Shown here: positions 18,757-28,472 of the stretch, one piece after another | How positions within the stretch are numbered: position 1 is the stretch's first letter | Layout: every line of letters begins with the position of its first letter | Assembly (NCBI RefSeq): GCF_027789125.1 | Contig: NZ_JAQFVF010000080.1 | Span: 216,994-280,993 of the forward strand | DNA: 64,000 nucleotides | Direction of reading: 5' to 3' | Source: Paenibacillus aestuarii | GTDB lineage: Bacteria; Bacillota; Bacilli; Paenibacillales; NBRC-103111 | Notes under the pieces: generated by a model | Database searches by the model: none | Told to the model about the DNA's origin: nothing | Seen by the model: the letters and a program-made list of their open reading frames with translations, nothing else | Program-made: the position numbers and the translations under genes

Positions 18757-19024
18757 CAATTCCTGACGCCCCCTTTACGCATAATGCTGAGTGACCTTCC
18801 AAAAGCTGCATACGGATAGGATGTTCCAAATTTCGAGCCTTTATCATCTGCAGGATAATATTATTATTGTGAGTTTCATCCTACAACTGACAGTAATTTA
18901 CCGAAATGAACACTTTAGTCGAAATGTCAGATCAACAAGCTAATTTATTAGATGCTCGTTAGGGAAACGCCATTATTTTTCGCGGTTGAAATACAATAAT
19001 CAAAAAATGACGGTTCACATGCAG
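18757..19024. other. Intergenic region upstream of the peptide-binding lipoprotein gene
   Basis: AT-rich stretch of about 270 bases without a convincing open frame. It must hold the promoter of the lipoprotein-AraC-carrier-peptidase-ROK unit, but I could not pick a clear -35/-10 pair. Confidence 0.5.
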
Positions 19025-19052
19025 AAAAAAAACAAAGCCGAAATCGGCTTTG
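19025..19052 (-). terminator. Rho-independent terminator after the split AraC regulator
   Basis: On the minus strand a hairpin, CAAAGCCGA paired with TCGGCTTTG (19033-19052), is followed directly by eight T. It ends the transcript of the gene at 19077-21346. Confidence 0.85.
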
Positions 19053-19076
19053 CTCTAGTTATTTCGTTATTATTCC

Positions 19077-21346
19077 TTAGCTTTTGTTTTGCATCCGATA
19101 ATTAGCTGGTGTGGAGCCGGTTACATTTTTAAAAACGCGTCCAAATGTCCTTTCCGTATATCCTACTGCTTCCGAAATTTCATTTATGGACAAAGTACTG
19201 TTTAGAAGCAAGTGCTTCGCCTTTTCAATTTTTAAATTGGCCGTAAATTGAACAAAGCTTTGACCCGTTATTTTCTTGAATATGCGGCTTAAATAGGACG
19301 GGTTCATTCCAAATTGTTCAGCAACGGAGGTCAATGACTGCATTTGCGTTGCGGATTCATACAGATATTGTTTGACGGCTTCAACCGTTTGATGCCCTCT
19401 GTTTTCATTCATAAGATCAATAGCTTTAAATACTTCCGGAAAAAAGTCAAATTCAAACCAATGCACAAGTTCATCGACAGACTTCCACTCGGGAGGCGGT
19501 GATAACTCCCATTGCGCAACTAACGCTTGGTTATCCGTGGTTTCATACAATATTCGGAGCACAGTGGAATATAACATTTGTGCAGATTGCAGCAATCTAC
19601 GCGAATTCACATTCGCATCAAGCATGTATTGGATCATATTTTTGAATAAAAGCAGTGTTTCTTCCGGTTTGTTTTGTTTAAACGCTTTGATCAGTAATGC
19701 TTCCAATTCATACGGATATTGAAAAATGGACGGAGCTTTCACATCACGAGGGAAATGATGCTGCCGGAACCTTTAATAAACCGCTCCATTAAGCATTCAC
19801 TCGCTTCTTTAAAGGAGTTGTGTACCCCTTCACGGAGAGAATAAGCATTTCCGATACTAATTGATACAGGGATGCTTAAATAATGATTAACTGTGCTTTG
19901 AATGGACTCGGCAGCTTGAGTTGATATTCCAGCGATGTTACGATCTTTCATTTGTGAAGGTATGCTGCAAATAACAATGACTTGCTTCCTATCCAGAGAA
20001 GGAATGATTTGAGCTTCAATAAAATTCTGTTTCATCACATCATCGCATAAATTCGAGATCGCGAAAATTTGTAACGCCGGTTCATCTTCACTGAATTTCG
20101 ATTCCGAAGCTAACTCAGGCTCAACAAACATAATCCAGTATTTACTGTGTTCATTCAACGAACTTTCCTGCAGGAAGTCATCACGATTTTCAACGAATGC
20201 TTCGGGACTTTGAAGTAAACGATAATAGGTTAATTCTTTTATGGATACGGTTTTTCTCCGATTTTGTTCTTCTAGTTGGAGTACTTCTTCTCTCTTTTGC
20301 TGTAGAAACTCAGCAATGATTTTCCGTTCATCCAGAAATCGAACCTTCTTATCCCTGACAACATCACCAAGTTCTCGAATCAACCGTGTGACGGGTGCAA
20401 AAAGATAAGAATAGGATGAGATCAGAACGAGAATCGAGCCGATCATAACAATAAGCTCAAGCATGATCAAATGCTGAAGTGTAGCTTGCTTATAAGAGAA
20501 AAGCGCATCCATGGGATACCGAATCGCCAAGATCCATTCACTCGAAGACAGCTTGCTAAATGTCGTAAAAGTATGGCTCGGGCGATCTATTATATAGCCG
20601 TTATGCGCGGATGAATCTAAGATGTCCTTTAGTATCTTTTCTTGATCCGATTTCAGGAATTGACCTAACGTACTCTTATCTTCAGCGGATATTTTTTTTC
20701 CTGTATCACTGATGATCAGCGATTCGTTTGGCATGCCCTCCTGACTAATCGCGATGATGTTATTTACTGCTCGTTCCCTCAGATGAATCGTTAAATAAGC
20801 CTGAGGAAAGTTGGACTGCACCGGCAGCGGTTGAACAAACGAAATCACATTTTCTTGCGCGGATTGTTGAGTCAACATCCACATGGGTTTACGTAAGGCC
20901 TCAATCCTCTGATACAAGCGCATCGTATCATCAGACATTATTGTAGAGGGGATGATCCCGTTCGCACTTGATATTAACAGCACAGAACTGGGAATGTACA
21001 AATCAACGCTATAAATATCTTTCACAATATTGGAAAACGTATTTAGTTTCTGCTGAATTTGTAACAGTTTATCCGTTTGGTGTTCCAAGTCTTTTACATA
21101 AATCGCCTGTAGGATATCCGGATCCATTATGATATTGGATGCACCTTTCACAACAGACTCCAGTAAGGCATCCACATGTGCGGCTATCAAGCCATTCATC
21201 TTCACCTGATCGTCAATGTGATGGCTGTCAAAAACATTCGTTACATACCGATAGCAGCTAATCGTTATGAACATAGAAACTGCCATAACAACTAAAAGGG
21301 ATATGGCAACTGTCTTCATAAAAAATTTTCCCTTAAACAACTTCAA
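19077..21346 (-). pseudogene. Membrane-bound AraC regulator split by a frameshift
   Basis: Two overlapping frames make up one regulator. The 5' part (21346-19739, 535 residues, TTG start after AAGGATCA) has a membrane helix at about 10-32, an extracellular sensing domain, a second helix (LIMLELIVMIGSILVLISSYSYLF) and a cytoplasmic degenerate cyclase-like region. It ends in SLVM and TGA. The 3' part (19742-19077, 221 residues) begins at an overlapping GTG with KAPSIFQYPYELEALL and carries a full AraC HTH (SVAEQFGMNPSYLSRIFKK; INEISEAVGYTERTFGRVFK). The intact paralogue at 59743-61998 has the same order in one frame. A one-base change near 19742 would rejoin them. Translational coupling through ATGTGA could still make both halves, but the HTH would then be separated from the sensor. 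Confidence 0.75.
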
Positions 21347-21611
21347 TGATCCTTGCCTCCAAATATACGTCTAATTCTGAATCTTTATTTTAACATTTTA
21401 GACTTAAGTTATCCTAAGTTCTTTAGAAATTTACCGGTTCAACCCCTTAAATTTGGACACAGACCACTTAAAAAGGCCTTTCTTGTATCACCGCGGCCAA
21501 AAGCGGCATTGGGCCCGCTTACGAGGCGTCTGATGCAGCCTAGTATGACTGTGCCTTGGCGGTTAAGAGAGTAACCGGGAATGGGACGCCCTTTGCTCTT
21601 GGGTTTTAATA
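21347..21611. other. Intergenic region, no confident gene
   Basis: About 265 bases between the split AraC gene and the hairpin after deoB. Small frames are present on both strands, but none has a ribosome binding site with a recognisable product. The stretch around 21450-21600 has a different, more GC-rich feel and may be a decayed insertion. Confidence 0.3.
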
Positions 21612-21638
21612 AGAGCAAAGCCAGATTGGCTTTGCTCT
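21612..21638 (-). terminator. Terminator hairpin downstream of deoB
   Basis: A perfect 12-bp stem, AGAGCAAAGCCA paired with TGGCTTTGCTCT, has a 3-base loop and is followed on the minus strand by TTATTAAAA. It lies 89 bases past the deoB stop. Confidence 0.65.
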
Positions 21639-21726
21639 AGTCATTTGCTATGTTTGTACCTAAACAATTCCGCCGCATGCTCCTCCACAGTTGAGACCGG
21701 CCTCCTGAATTTTCTGCTCGACATGT

Positions 21727-22914
21727 TTAGTCATTGATCTTTAAAAGATTCAAAAAGCTTTCCCCGATGTCTGTCTTGGCGACACCGAAATTGTCAGCAA
21801 TCGTTGCAGCTAGATCGGCATAAGTGTTTCTTATACCGATCGAGGCGGTATTCGATGAGAGCTTAGGGCTGTAGATCAAAATGGGGACATATTCGCGCGT
21901 ATGATCCGTACCTGGTGCTGTTGGGTCATTCCCGTGATCGGCTGTAATGATCAGTAAGTCCTTTTCTCCAGTTTGTTGCATAAGTTCAGGTAAATATTGA
22001 TCAAACTCTTCAAGACAAGCAGCATACCCCATCGGATCACGGCGATGGCCATATAAAGAGTCAAAGTCAACTAAATTTGTAAAGAGCAACCCTTTGAATG
22101 GACGCTTCAATAAATCAATGGTAGTCAGAATTCCGTCTACATTGCTTTTCGTTGGATGAGATTCTTGAATCCCTTTCCCTGTAAAGATGTCATTGATTTT
22201 ACCGACGGAGATGACAGTATAACCTTGATCGTTTAGGCGATTGAGTACGGTATCACCAAATGGTTCTAGTGCATAATCGTGCCGATTCGATGTGCGTGTA
22301 AAGGCTCCTGGTTGTCCTATATATGGTCTTGCGATAACACGCCCAACCATATACGGATCATTCAAGGTTAGTTCCCGAGCGATTTCACAACCATGATATA
22401 ACTCTTCAAGTGGAATAATATCCTCATGTGCTGCGATTTGAAGGACACTGTCGGCTGAAGTATAAACGATCCATGCTCCAGTGCGCATTTGTTCTTCACC
22501 GTACTCATCTAGGATATCTGTCCCGGAGGAGGGCTTGTTTCCAATCACCTTTCTGCCTGTCAACTCTTCAAACTTCGCAATTAGCTCATCTGGAAATCCT
22601 TTTGGATAAACCTGAAATGGAACTTCTACTTTTAACCCCATTAGTTCCCAATGGCCGGTCATCGTATCTTTACCAACCGAAATTTCATTCATTTTTCCAT
22701 AGAAGGCTTGGGGCTTCTCCATCTTAGGGATAGCGGAAAGTGGTGCAATGTTGCCCAAACCGAGTGAAGTCAGATTGGGCAATTTGATCTCAGGGACCTG
22801 CTGACAAATGTGTTCAAGCGTATGGCTTCCTTGGTCACCAAAGTTGGCCGCATCAGGCAATTCGCCGATGCCAACACTATCGAGGACAATCACACTAATA
22901 CGTTCGAAATTCAT
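21727..22914 (-). CDS. deoB: Phosphopentomutase
   Basis: 395 residues, full length. It interconverts (deoxy)ribose 1-phosphate and 5-phosphate in nucleoside catabolism. Alkaline-phosphatase superfamily metal sites are visible: VIVLDSVGIGELPDA at the start, GKDTMTGHWE (catalytic Thr), TNLVDFDSLYGHRRD, ITADHGNDPT and DHTREYVPIL. GGAGG lies 10 bases before the ATG. It is divergent from the Crp/Fnr-type gene and works between DeoD (24 kb) and DeoC (34 kb), both in this window. Confidence 0.97.
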   Translation of the reverse strand: MNFERISVIVLDSVGIGELPDAANFGDQGSHTLEHICQQVPEIKLPNLTSLGLGNIAPLSAIPKMEKPQAFYGKMNEISVGKDTMTGHWELMGLKVEVPFQVYPKGFPDELIAKFEELTGRKVIGNKPSSGTDILDEYGEEQMRTGAWIVYTSADSVLQIAAHEDIIPLEELYHGCEIARELTLNDPYMVGRVIARPYIGQPGAFTRTSNRHDYALEPFGDTVLNRLNDQGYTVISVGKINDIFTGKGIQESHPTKSNVDGILTTIDLLKRPFKGLLFTNLVDFDSLYGHRRDPMGYAACLEEFDQYLPELMQQTGEKDLLIITADHGNDPTAPGTDHTREYVPILIYSPKLSSNTASIGIRNTYADLAATIADNFGVAKTDIGESFLNLLKIND

Positions 22915-23002
22915 ATCGTTTATGCCTCCAGTCTTGAATGCTTGTATAAGATTACCGCCGAACTAAAATACTACAGTTATTGAATGAAAGGATCTGCAAC
23001 TG

Positions 23003-23719
23003 ATGATTACTAACCTCTCTGATTTTACAATCTTCTCAAATCTTACTCCGGATTCCATATCACAAATCGCACCTTTATTGAAGGAGCGTCATTTTAAAAA
23101 GAACCATATCCTCATATTTGAAAATGATCTTAGTGAAGAGATTTACTTAATTCGATCAGGTAAGCTGAAAGTGTATCGCCTAAACGAAGATAAAGAAATT
23201 ATTCTTCAAATTATGACTCCGGGCGAAATTTTAGGTGAATCAGAAGCATTATCCAACCATTGTTATCGAATTAGTAGTGTTGAAGCTTTGGAGAATGTTT
23301 CCGCTTGGCAACTAGAAAAACAAGATTTTCTTCGAATCGTTGAGCAATATCCTGTTGTTCTAAAAAATGCGTATACGATCCTTATTGAGCGAATTCGCGT
23401 ACTCAATCGATTAATTCGCTATTTGTCGTTTTACGATGTTCGAACAAGGACAGCAAATTTAATCATGGATCTGTATTATAACTTTGGTGAGCAGGAAGAT
23501 AGCATTTATAAAATAGACCTAAAGATAAATCAATCTTTCTTAGCCAATATGATTGGAGTTACTAGAGAATCCATCTCCAAAACCATGGCTGAATTTCAAG
23601 CCGAGGGAATTCTGGATGTTCGGAATAAATATTTTTATATCTTAAATAAGAACAAACTTGAATCGATTTGTATCCAAACTGAAGAGTATCCGGAACTTCG
23701 AAAATGGGATAATCCGTAG
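23003..23719 (+). CDS. Crp/Fnr-family transcriptional regulator
   Basis: 238 residues. Residues about 10-115 are a cyclic-nucleotide-binding-like beta roll (HFKKNHILIFENDLSEEIYLIRSGKLKVYRL; PGEILGESEAL), then a dimerisation helix, then a winged HTH at about 175-225 (NQSFLANMIGVTRESISKTMAEFQAEGILD). The Fnr cysteine cluster is absent, and the cAMP-binding arginine pattern is not obvious, so the effector is unknown. Placed between divergent deoB and downstream deoD, it probably controls nucleoside catabolism; the three palindromes at 23762-23823 are its likely targets (inference). Confidence 0.85.
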   Translation: MITNLSDFTIFSNLTPDSISQIAPLLKERHFKKNHILIFENDLSEEIYLIRSGKLKVYRLNEDKEIILQIMTPGEILGESEALSNHCYRISSVEALENVSAWQLEKQDFLRIVEQYPVVLKNAYTILIERIRVLNRLIRYLSFYDVRTRTANLIMDLYYNFGEQEDSIYKIDLKINQSFLANMIGVTRESISKTMAEFQAEGILDVRNKYFYILNKNKLESICIQTEEYPELRKWDNP

Positions 23720-23761
23720 ACATGTCTTGCATTCAATATAACGCTGCAGGTCTCAAATTTC

Positions 23762-23823
23762 AGTTACCGCTTTAACATTTTATCTGTTAACCAGTTAACA
23801 AAATTGATGTGAAACCGGTAACA
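23762..23823 (+). promoter_or_regulatory. Three tandem operator-like palindromes before deoD at 23-bp spacing
   Basis: Three 16-base sites start at 23762 (AGTTACCGCTTTAACA), 23785 (TGTTAACCAGTTAACA) and 23808 (TGTGAAACCGGTAACA), exactly 23 bases apart. The middle one is a perfect palindrome apart from its two central bases. The TGTNA-N6-TNACA shape is that of Crp/Fnr-family operators, and the neighbouring gene encodes such a protein. Confidence 0.6.
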
Positions 23824-23902
23824 GTGTGTGAAATTACATTGTGGTATGCTGTGGTTGAATCGTTTTCTTGAGAAATCGTTACAACCATAGGAGGCAAGTA
23901 AC

Positions 23903-24607
23903 ATGAGTTTTCATATTGAAGCTAAGGCTGGAGAAATAGCAGAATCTATTTTGTTACCCGGTGATCCATTACGTGCAAAGTATATTGCAGAAACTTTTCT
24001 GGAAGACGCTGTTTGCTACAATCATGTTCGAGGTATGCTAGGTTATACAGGAACTTATAGAGGAAGCCGTGTATCCGTTCAAGGTACAGGAATGGGCATG
24101 CCCTCTGCATCCATATATATTCATGAATTAATTAATAGTTATGGAGCAAAAAATCTAGTTCGTATCGGGACTTGTGGCGCCATACAAGCGGATGTGAAAA
24201 TTCGAGATGTTATTATTGCCCAAGCAGCCGCAACAGATTCGGCCATTATTCGTAATAGCTTCCCAGGATACGACTTCCCACAAATAGGTAACTTTGAATT
24301 AATTAAAAAGGCATATGAAGTTGGAAAGGCAAAAGGTCTTAATCTTCACGTAGGAAATGTGCTGTCTTCTGATATTTTTTACTCGGATGACAATGCTTCA
24401 GTGTTTAAGCTTGGCCAACATGGCGTATTAGCCGTAGAAATGGAAACAGCAGGACTTTATTACCTAGCTGCTAAATTTGGCGTAAGCGGATTATCTCTAT
24501 TAACGGTTAGTGACCATCTCGTCACAGGTGAGCAAACCACTGCGCTCGAAAGACAAACCACGTTTAACGATATGATCGAGGTTGCTTTGGATACAGTGAC
24601 TCGATAA
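23903..24607 (+). CDS. deoD: Purine-nucleoside phosphorylase, DeoD type
   Basis: 234 residues, the usual length for the hexameric type. It phosphorolyses purine (deoxy)nucleosides to base and (deoxy)ribose 1-phosphate. Motifs are LLPGDPLRAKYIAE, GTGMGMPSASIY, RIGTCGA, the ribose-binding MEMETAGLY-like stretch (VEMETAGLYYLA) and LTVSDH with the catalytic Asp. GGAGG lies 8 bases before the ATG. It follows the three palindromic sites and supplies the substrate of DeoB. Confidence 0.97.
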   Translation: MSFHIEAKAGEIAESILLPGDPLRAKYIAETFLEDAVCYNHVRGMLGYTGTYRGSRVSVQGTGMGMPSASIYIHELINSYGAKNLVRIGTCGAIQADVKIRDVIIAQAAATDSAIIRNSFPGYDFPQIGNFELIKKAYEVGKAKGLNLHVGNVLSSDIFYSDDNASVFKLGQHGVLAVEMETAGLYYLAAKFGVSGLSLLTVSDHLVTGEQTTALERQTTFNDMIEVALDTVTR

Positions 24608-24619
24608 AAATTGATAAAG

Positions 24620-24653
24620 GTTGTCTATAAACGTTGATACGTTTATAGACAAC
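24620..24653 (+). terminator. AT-rich hairpin after deoD
   Basis: A perfect 15-bp stem (GTTGTCTATAAACGT and its complement) with a 4-base loop begins 13 bases after the deoD stop. There is no strong T-run, so it may be a weak terminator or a 3' stabilising structure between deoD and the MFS gene. Confidence 0.5.
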
Positions 24654-24732
24654 TATACAATATTGGATATTGCAAAGAATCATTATCCATGATCAGGATA
24701 TCGGAACCAATGTTAAAATTTCGACTGAGTAT

Positions 24733-24746
24733 TGAAAGCGCTACCT
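24733..24746 (+). promoter_or_regulatory. cre-like site upstream of the MFS transporter gene
   Basis: TGAAAGCGCTACCT matches the CcpA operator consensus with two mismatches near its 3' end. It lies about 40 bases before the start codon, a position suited to repression. Confidence 0.35.
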
Positions 24747-24785
24747 TTTTTTCAGAGAAGGAAATAACAAAGGAGAAGATCAGCT

Positions 24786-26174
24786 ATGTCTACTATAACC
24801 ACAGATGTGCGCATGAAGAAAACTCAGGAATTTAATAGTAAGAAAGCAGTGCCTGTTACCTTACTATTATTTCTACTTTGCTTGATCATTGATAATTCGT
24901 TTAAGATCATTTCTGTTGATATGGCAAAGGAATTCCACATTTCAGCGACAACAGTCAGCTGGCAATCAACCCTGGCTGGCCTTGTGATTGGAATTGGGGC
25001 AGTGGTCTACGCAGCATTAGCGGATTCCATTAGTATACGAAAGCTTTTTATCGCTGGGATCATGTTGATATGTGCCGGTTCCGTCATGGGGTATATGTTT
25101 CAACATTCGTATTTGCTCGTTGTGATCTCACGAATTGTTCAAACGGCAGGTCTAGCTTCAGCTGAAACATTATATGTTATATTTGTAACCAAACATATGC
25201 CTGCCAGTGAACAAAAGAAATTTCTAGGATTAAGTACAAGCAGCTTTGCTCTTTCGCAGCTTATTGGTACATTAACTGGCGGTTACGTTTCTACGTATTT
25301 CCATTGGACTTCTCTATTTTTAATTTCTTTAATCACCCTTTTCACCCTTCCTTTTATTTTGAAGTATCTTCCTAAAGAAGAAACGAAAGACAGTCATGTC
25401 GATGTATTAGGATTATTCCTAGTAGGAGCCATTTCAGCAGCCCTACTCCTTTATATTACTGATTTCAATTGGATTTACCTGATCTTGTTTGTTGTTGCAA
25501 TTACATTATTCCTAGTCTACATCAGTAAAAACTCAAAAGCGTTTATTGGAATAGCATTCTTCAAAAATAAACAGTTTATCTCCTTGCTTGGAGTTGCCTT
25601 TGTCATTTATTCTGTTCAATTAGCCTATATCTTCTTATTCCCTTTCTTGCTTGAAAAGATGTATGGCTTGAAACTAGATACCATTTCACTATTCATGATT
25701 CCTGGCTTTATCGGAGCTACGATCGTCGGGGCTCTTTCCGGAAAAATTGCTAAGTATCTAGGAAGCAAACCATGCATTACAATCGCAATGTCTTGTATAG
25801 TGGTAAGCTTATTACTAGGCGCATTCTTTGTACAAACTTCGGTTGTTGTACTCGTGATCTCCATGGTGTTATTCTCTGGCTCATTTGCATTCATGTACGC
25901 ACCATTAATTGATTCTTGTATCCGTACGATAGAAAAAGAAAAATCTGGAACAGTGGTCGGATTTTATAATTTAACACTTAGTGTCGCGATGTCAATCGGA
26001 ATTGCCTATACAGCAGCCATGATGGACAATTCCTCTATGCAAACAAGCTTCTTAGGAATTACGAACAATTCTAATGCTTCCATGTTTAGTAATATCCTAT
26101 TCATTCTCGTACTCATTACCCTTTTGAGTTTATCCCTGTACTGGGTATTCGTAGGACGAAAAGCGACGAAATAG
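24786..26174 (+). CDS. MFS transporter, DHA2-like (14-helix type)
   Basis: 462 residues with roughly 14 hydrophobic segments. A motif-A-like loop is seen at ADSISIRKLFIAG, and SQLIGTLTGGYVSTYFHWTSLFLI resembles motif C of drug exporters of the Tet(L)/Smr type. It could export drugs or antiport cations, but the location after deoD also allows a role in nucleoside or base movement; the sequence does not decide. A strong AAAGGAGAAGATCAGCT precedes the ATG. Confidence 0.75.
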   Translation: MSTITTDVRMKKTQEFNSKKAVPVTLLLFLLCLIIDNSFKIISVDMAKEFHISATTVSWQSTLAGLVIGIGAVVYAALADSISIRKLFIAGIMLICAGSVMGYMFQHSYLLVVISRIVQTAGLASAETLYVIFVTKHMPASEQKKFLGLSTSSFALSQLIGTLTGGYVSTYFHWTSLFLISLITLFTLPFILKYLPKEETKDSHVDVLGLFLVGAISAALLLYITDFNWIYLILFVVAITLFLVYISKNSKAFIGIAFFKNKQFISLLGVAFVIYSVQLAYIFLFPFLLEKMYGLKLDTISLFMIPGFIGATIVGALSGKIAKYLGSKPCITIAMSCIVVSLLLGAFFVQTSVVVLVISMVLFSGSFAFMYAPLIDSCIRTIEKEKSGTVVGFYNLTLSVAMSIGIAYTAAMMDNSSMQTSFLGITNNSNASMFSNILFILVLITLLSLSLYWVFVGRKATK

Positions 26175-26196
26175 ATTGCGAGTCTAGTTCATATTT

Positions 26197-26231
26197 AGAA
26201 CCCTAAGACCAAATGTTTAGGGTTCTATTTT
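26197..26231 (+). terminator. Terminator after the MFS gene
   Basis: AGAACCCTAA (26197-26206) pairs with TTAGGGTTCT (26217-26226), followed by ATTTT. It separates the MFS transcript from the convergent germination operon and could serve both directions. Confidence 0.7.
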
Positions 26232-26253
26232 GATTCATGTTGCCACTCAATTT

Positions 26254-27372
26254 CTATTCAGAGACTCCACTACTTCCGATGATTACTTTAGGAGTAACAT
26301 GTACCTCGGCTTCAGAAAACGCTTTCCCCCAATTATCCTCTACCTTCTTCCAGTTTTTATACTGATATGCACGTACATGAATGCCAAACTGAAAGGGATC
26401 CACTTGATATTTTTGAGCTTTCTTGATTAAAGTCTCGCATTCTTTTTTCAGCTCTTTTTCAATAGCTTGTTCCAGCTTCGTTTTCTCCTCCTCTAGGTTT
26501 AACATAAACAAGCGCTCCGTCAAATCGATCCGAACCTTCATCGCAATATCGATTGTAAAATGATCATCTTTGAAAACCGCATTGAACGTAGGTTTTACTT
26601 TTTTTATGTTGAAACTTACAAAGGAGGTTCTTTCATTCGTATCGAACATTCCGGCAGGCAAGTGATACGTTAACGGTATGTTATCTTTCGTATCTCGCTG
26701 CAATAATAGGAGCAGAGAACTTTCTTGCTGATTCAAAGAGACCGCATAGGTGCCGTCTTTATGCAGGAGAGCTGTACCGGTAATGACGAGATCATTTTTC
26801 TCTGGTTTCATTTCAGTTAAAGCCGGCGTCATTCCTTTATCCTTCATTTGTTGATGAAATTTCTGAAGTGTCGTTTGCACGGTAATTCGGCTCTTATAGG
26901 AAGCATCAACCAATTGCTTGATTACGGAGGCGATACGGCCTTTATCGCTCATATTTGTATACATCACATCTTTTACTGCTCCATTGATCATAATGACATT
27001 CGCATTGATCTCATTGCGGGAATCACGGGAAAGGACATCCAAATAGGGATAAGCATTACGCTGCTGCAGCAGTTTTTTTCCTATAAGCAAATTTTGCGAT
27101 TTTCCATATGCAAGGCTGCCGCTTGTCTTACTATCAATCAGGGCTTTTGATTGGCGCGGCGTATTCGCATTTGTGGATGAGATTTTATATTTGTCCGTGG
27201 CTTCTTCACTGAAAACAGGAGTTGACGTGAACACGACAAGCTTATTGTTCTCGTCAAAATCCAAGGCTTCCGTGAGAACAAATTGTTGGTTTTCTATGTA
27301 AACGGTACTACCGCACCCTGTAGGAAATAACAAAACTGCCCAAGTTAAAAAAATAGTACCGAATCTTTTCAT
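26254..27372 (-). CDS. Ger(x)C-family germinant-receptor lipoprotein (second copy)
   Basis: 372 residues; lipoprotein signal ending PTGC (Cys20). The body is a GerC fold with the typical C-terminal half (LEQAIEKELKKECETLIKKAQKYQVDPFQFG). It is the last gene of a five-gene operon and shares a 4-base overlap with the upstream permease gene. It is clearly paralogous to the lipoprotein at 28469-29587 (same length, same DVMYTNMSDKG and GTALLHKDGTYA segments). In spores it is anchored to the inner membrane as the C subunit of a nutrient receptor. Confidence 0.92.
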   Translation of the reverse strand: MKRFGTIFLTWAVLLFPTGCGSTVYIENQQFVLTEALDFDENNKLVVFTSTPVFSEEATDKYKISSTNANTPRQSKALIDSKTSGSLAYGKSQNLLIGKKLLQQRNAYPYLDVLSRDSRNEINANVIMINGAVKDVMYTNMSDKGRIASVIKQLVDASYKSRITVQTTLQKFHQQMKDKGMTPALTEMKPEKNDLVITGTALLHKDGTYAVSLNQQESSLLLLLQRDTKDNIPLTYHLPAGMFDTNERTSFVSFNIKKVKPTFNAVFKDDHFTIDIAMKVRIDLTERLFMLNLEEEKTKLEQAIEKELKKECETLIKKAQKYQVDPFQFGIHVRAYQYKNWKKVEDNWGKAFSEAEVHVTPKVIIGSSGVSE

Positions 27373-28472
27373 TGTCTTACCTCCTTCCTAACGAAATGAA
27401 AAATCCATCCATAGATCCAAAGGAAGATTGGGAACACATAAACACTATATAAGCCTGTTATCCCCACCATTTTGGCCATTTTAGTGATTTGAGAATCCGT
27501 TGGGATAAAAAAGAATGACAATAGAATCCATAGAGTGATGACGATTCGCAAAAAATTCCGATGATCCTGCTTGCCTAAAATTTGACTTGTTCCGAATGCC
27601 GCCACATAGAGGAAAGGAATTATCGTCATAAAAATGAAGACCAAATACAGGGGCAAACAGATAATTTCCAACCGCTCCAAAAAAGGCAAGTGAATTAGCT
27701 TTAATAAGTTGAGCGTGGGATAAACGTATTCCTTGATCTCAGTTCTAGAGAATTTAACAAAGCATACGATTGTAGTCGTTATATAGATCATCATGGAAAT
27801 TGAGTTTGCAAGAACAATTCCCTTGAAAGCTGATTTCTTGTCCTTCAGAAAAGGATAAAAGAAGAAAGCCATTTCAAATCCGGTAAAAGAATATACGGTC
27901 GTTTTTACGGATGATAGAATGGGAGATATCCCTTCTTTTCCAATCGGAATAAGGTTCATCCATTGTGTATCATCCTTTAACGTTAGGATCAACAAGAAAG
28001 GCATCCACAGCGTGACAATAAGAACGAGTTCGGCAAATTCTCCGATCCCCCTTACTCCCTGCTTGGTAATCATATAGACCGGAATGACGAACAGGGCCAT
28101 TAACATGTAGTTCGGTGTTCCCTGAATGATCCAAATTTTTATGATATGAATCGCTGAAAGCATGACTGTACTTGCTGCACATACGTAGAGCAGAATCCAT
28201 ACTGCTGCTAAACCTTTACCCGCCCACTTTCCAAAATATTTAGTTAATATTTCGAATAACGTATATTCGGGATTTTTCTCCATAATTCGTATGATGACTA
28301 AGCTTAGCAGCACCGCCAAAATCCAGCCCAATATAATGGATATCCATCCATCTGTCCCGGCCGATTCGGCTAACTCGCGAGGAAGGGATAGTATTCCGAT
28401 CCCGACTTGGTTTTCAACGATGATCAGGATGAACTGTTTCAAGGAGATTTGATTCATCGAGTACTTGTTCAT
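27369..28472 (-). CDS. GerB-type germination permease (second copy)
   Basis: 367 residues with about 10 membrane helices of the APC superfamily. The family start is ISLKQFILIIVENQVGIGILSLPRELAE, and GWISIILGW, FTGFEMAFFFYPFLKDKK and YPTLNLLK are shared with the paralogue at 29584-30684. The B subunit is thought to bind the germinant (known for GerBB/GerAB). Start and stop overlap with both neighbours by four bases. Confidence 0.92.
   Translation of the reverse strand: MNKYSMNQISLKQFILIIVENQVGIGILSLPRELAESAGTDGWISIILGWILAVLLSLVIIRIMEKNPEYTLFEILTKYFGKWAGKGLAAVWILLYVCAASTVMLSAIHIIKIWIIQGTPNYMLMALFVIPVYMITKQGVRGIGEFAELVLIVTLWMPFLLILTLKDDTQWMNLIPIGKEGISPILSSVKTTVYSFTGFEMAFFFYPFLKDKKSAFKGIVLANSISMMIYITTTIVCFVKFSRTEIKEYVYPTLNLLKLIHLPFLERLEIICLPLYLVFIFMTIIPFLYVAAFGTSQILGKQDHRNFLRIVITLWILLSFFFIPTDSQITKMAKMVGITGLYSVYVFPIFLWIYGWIFHFVRKEVRQ

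Noticed and set aside
21353..21574. Plus-strand frame of 73 codons downstream of deoB
   Set aside because: No start signal; begins within the leader of the AraC gene on the other strand and has no recognisable product.
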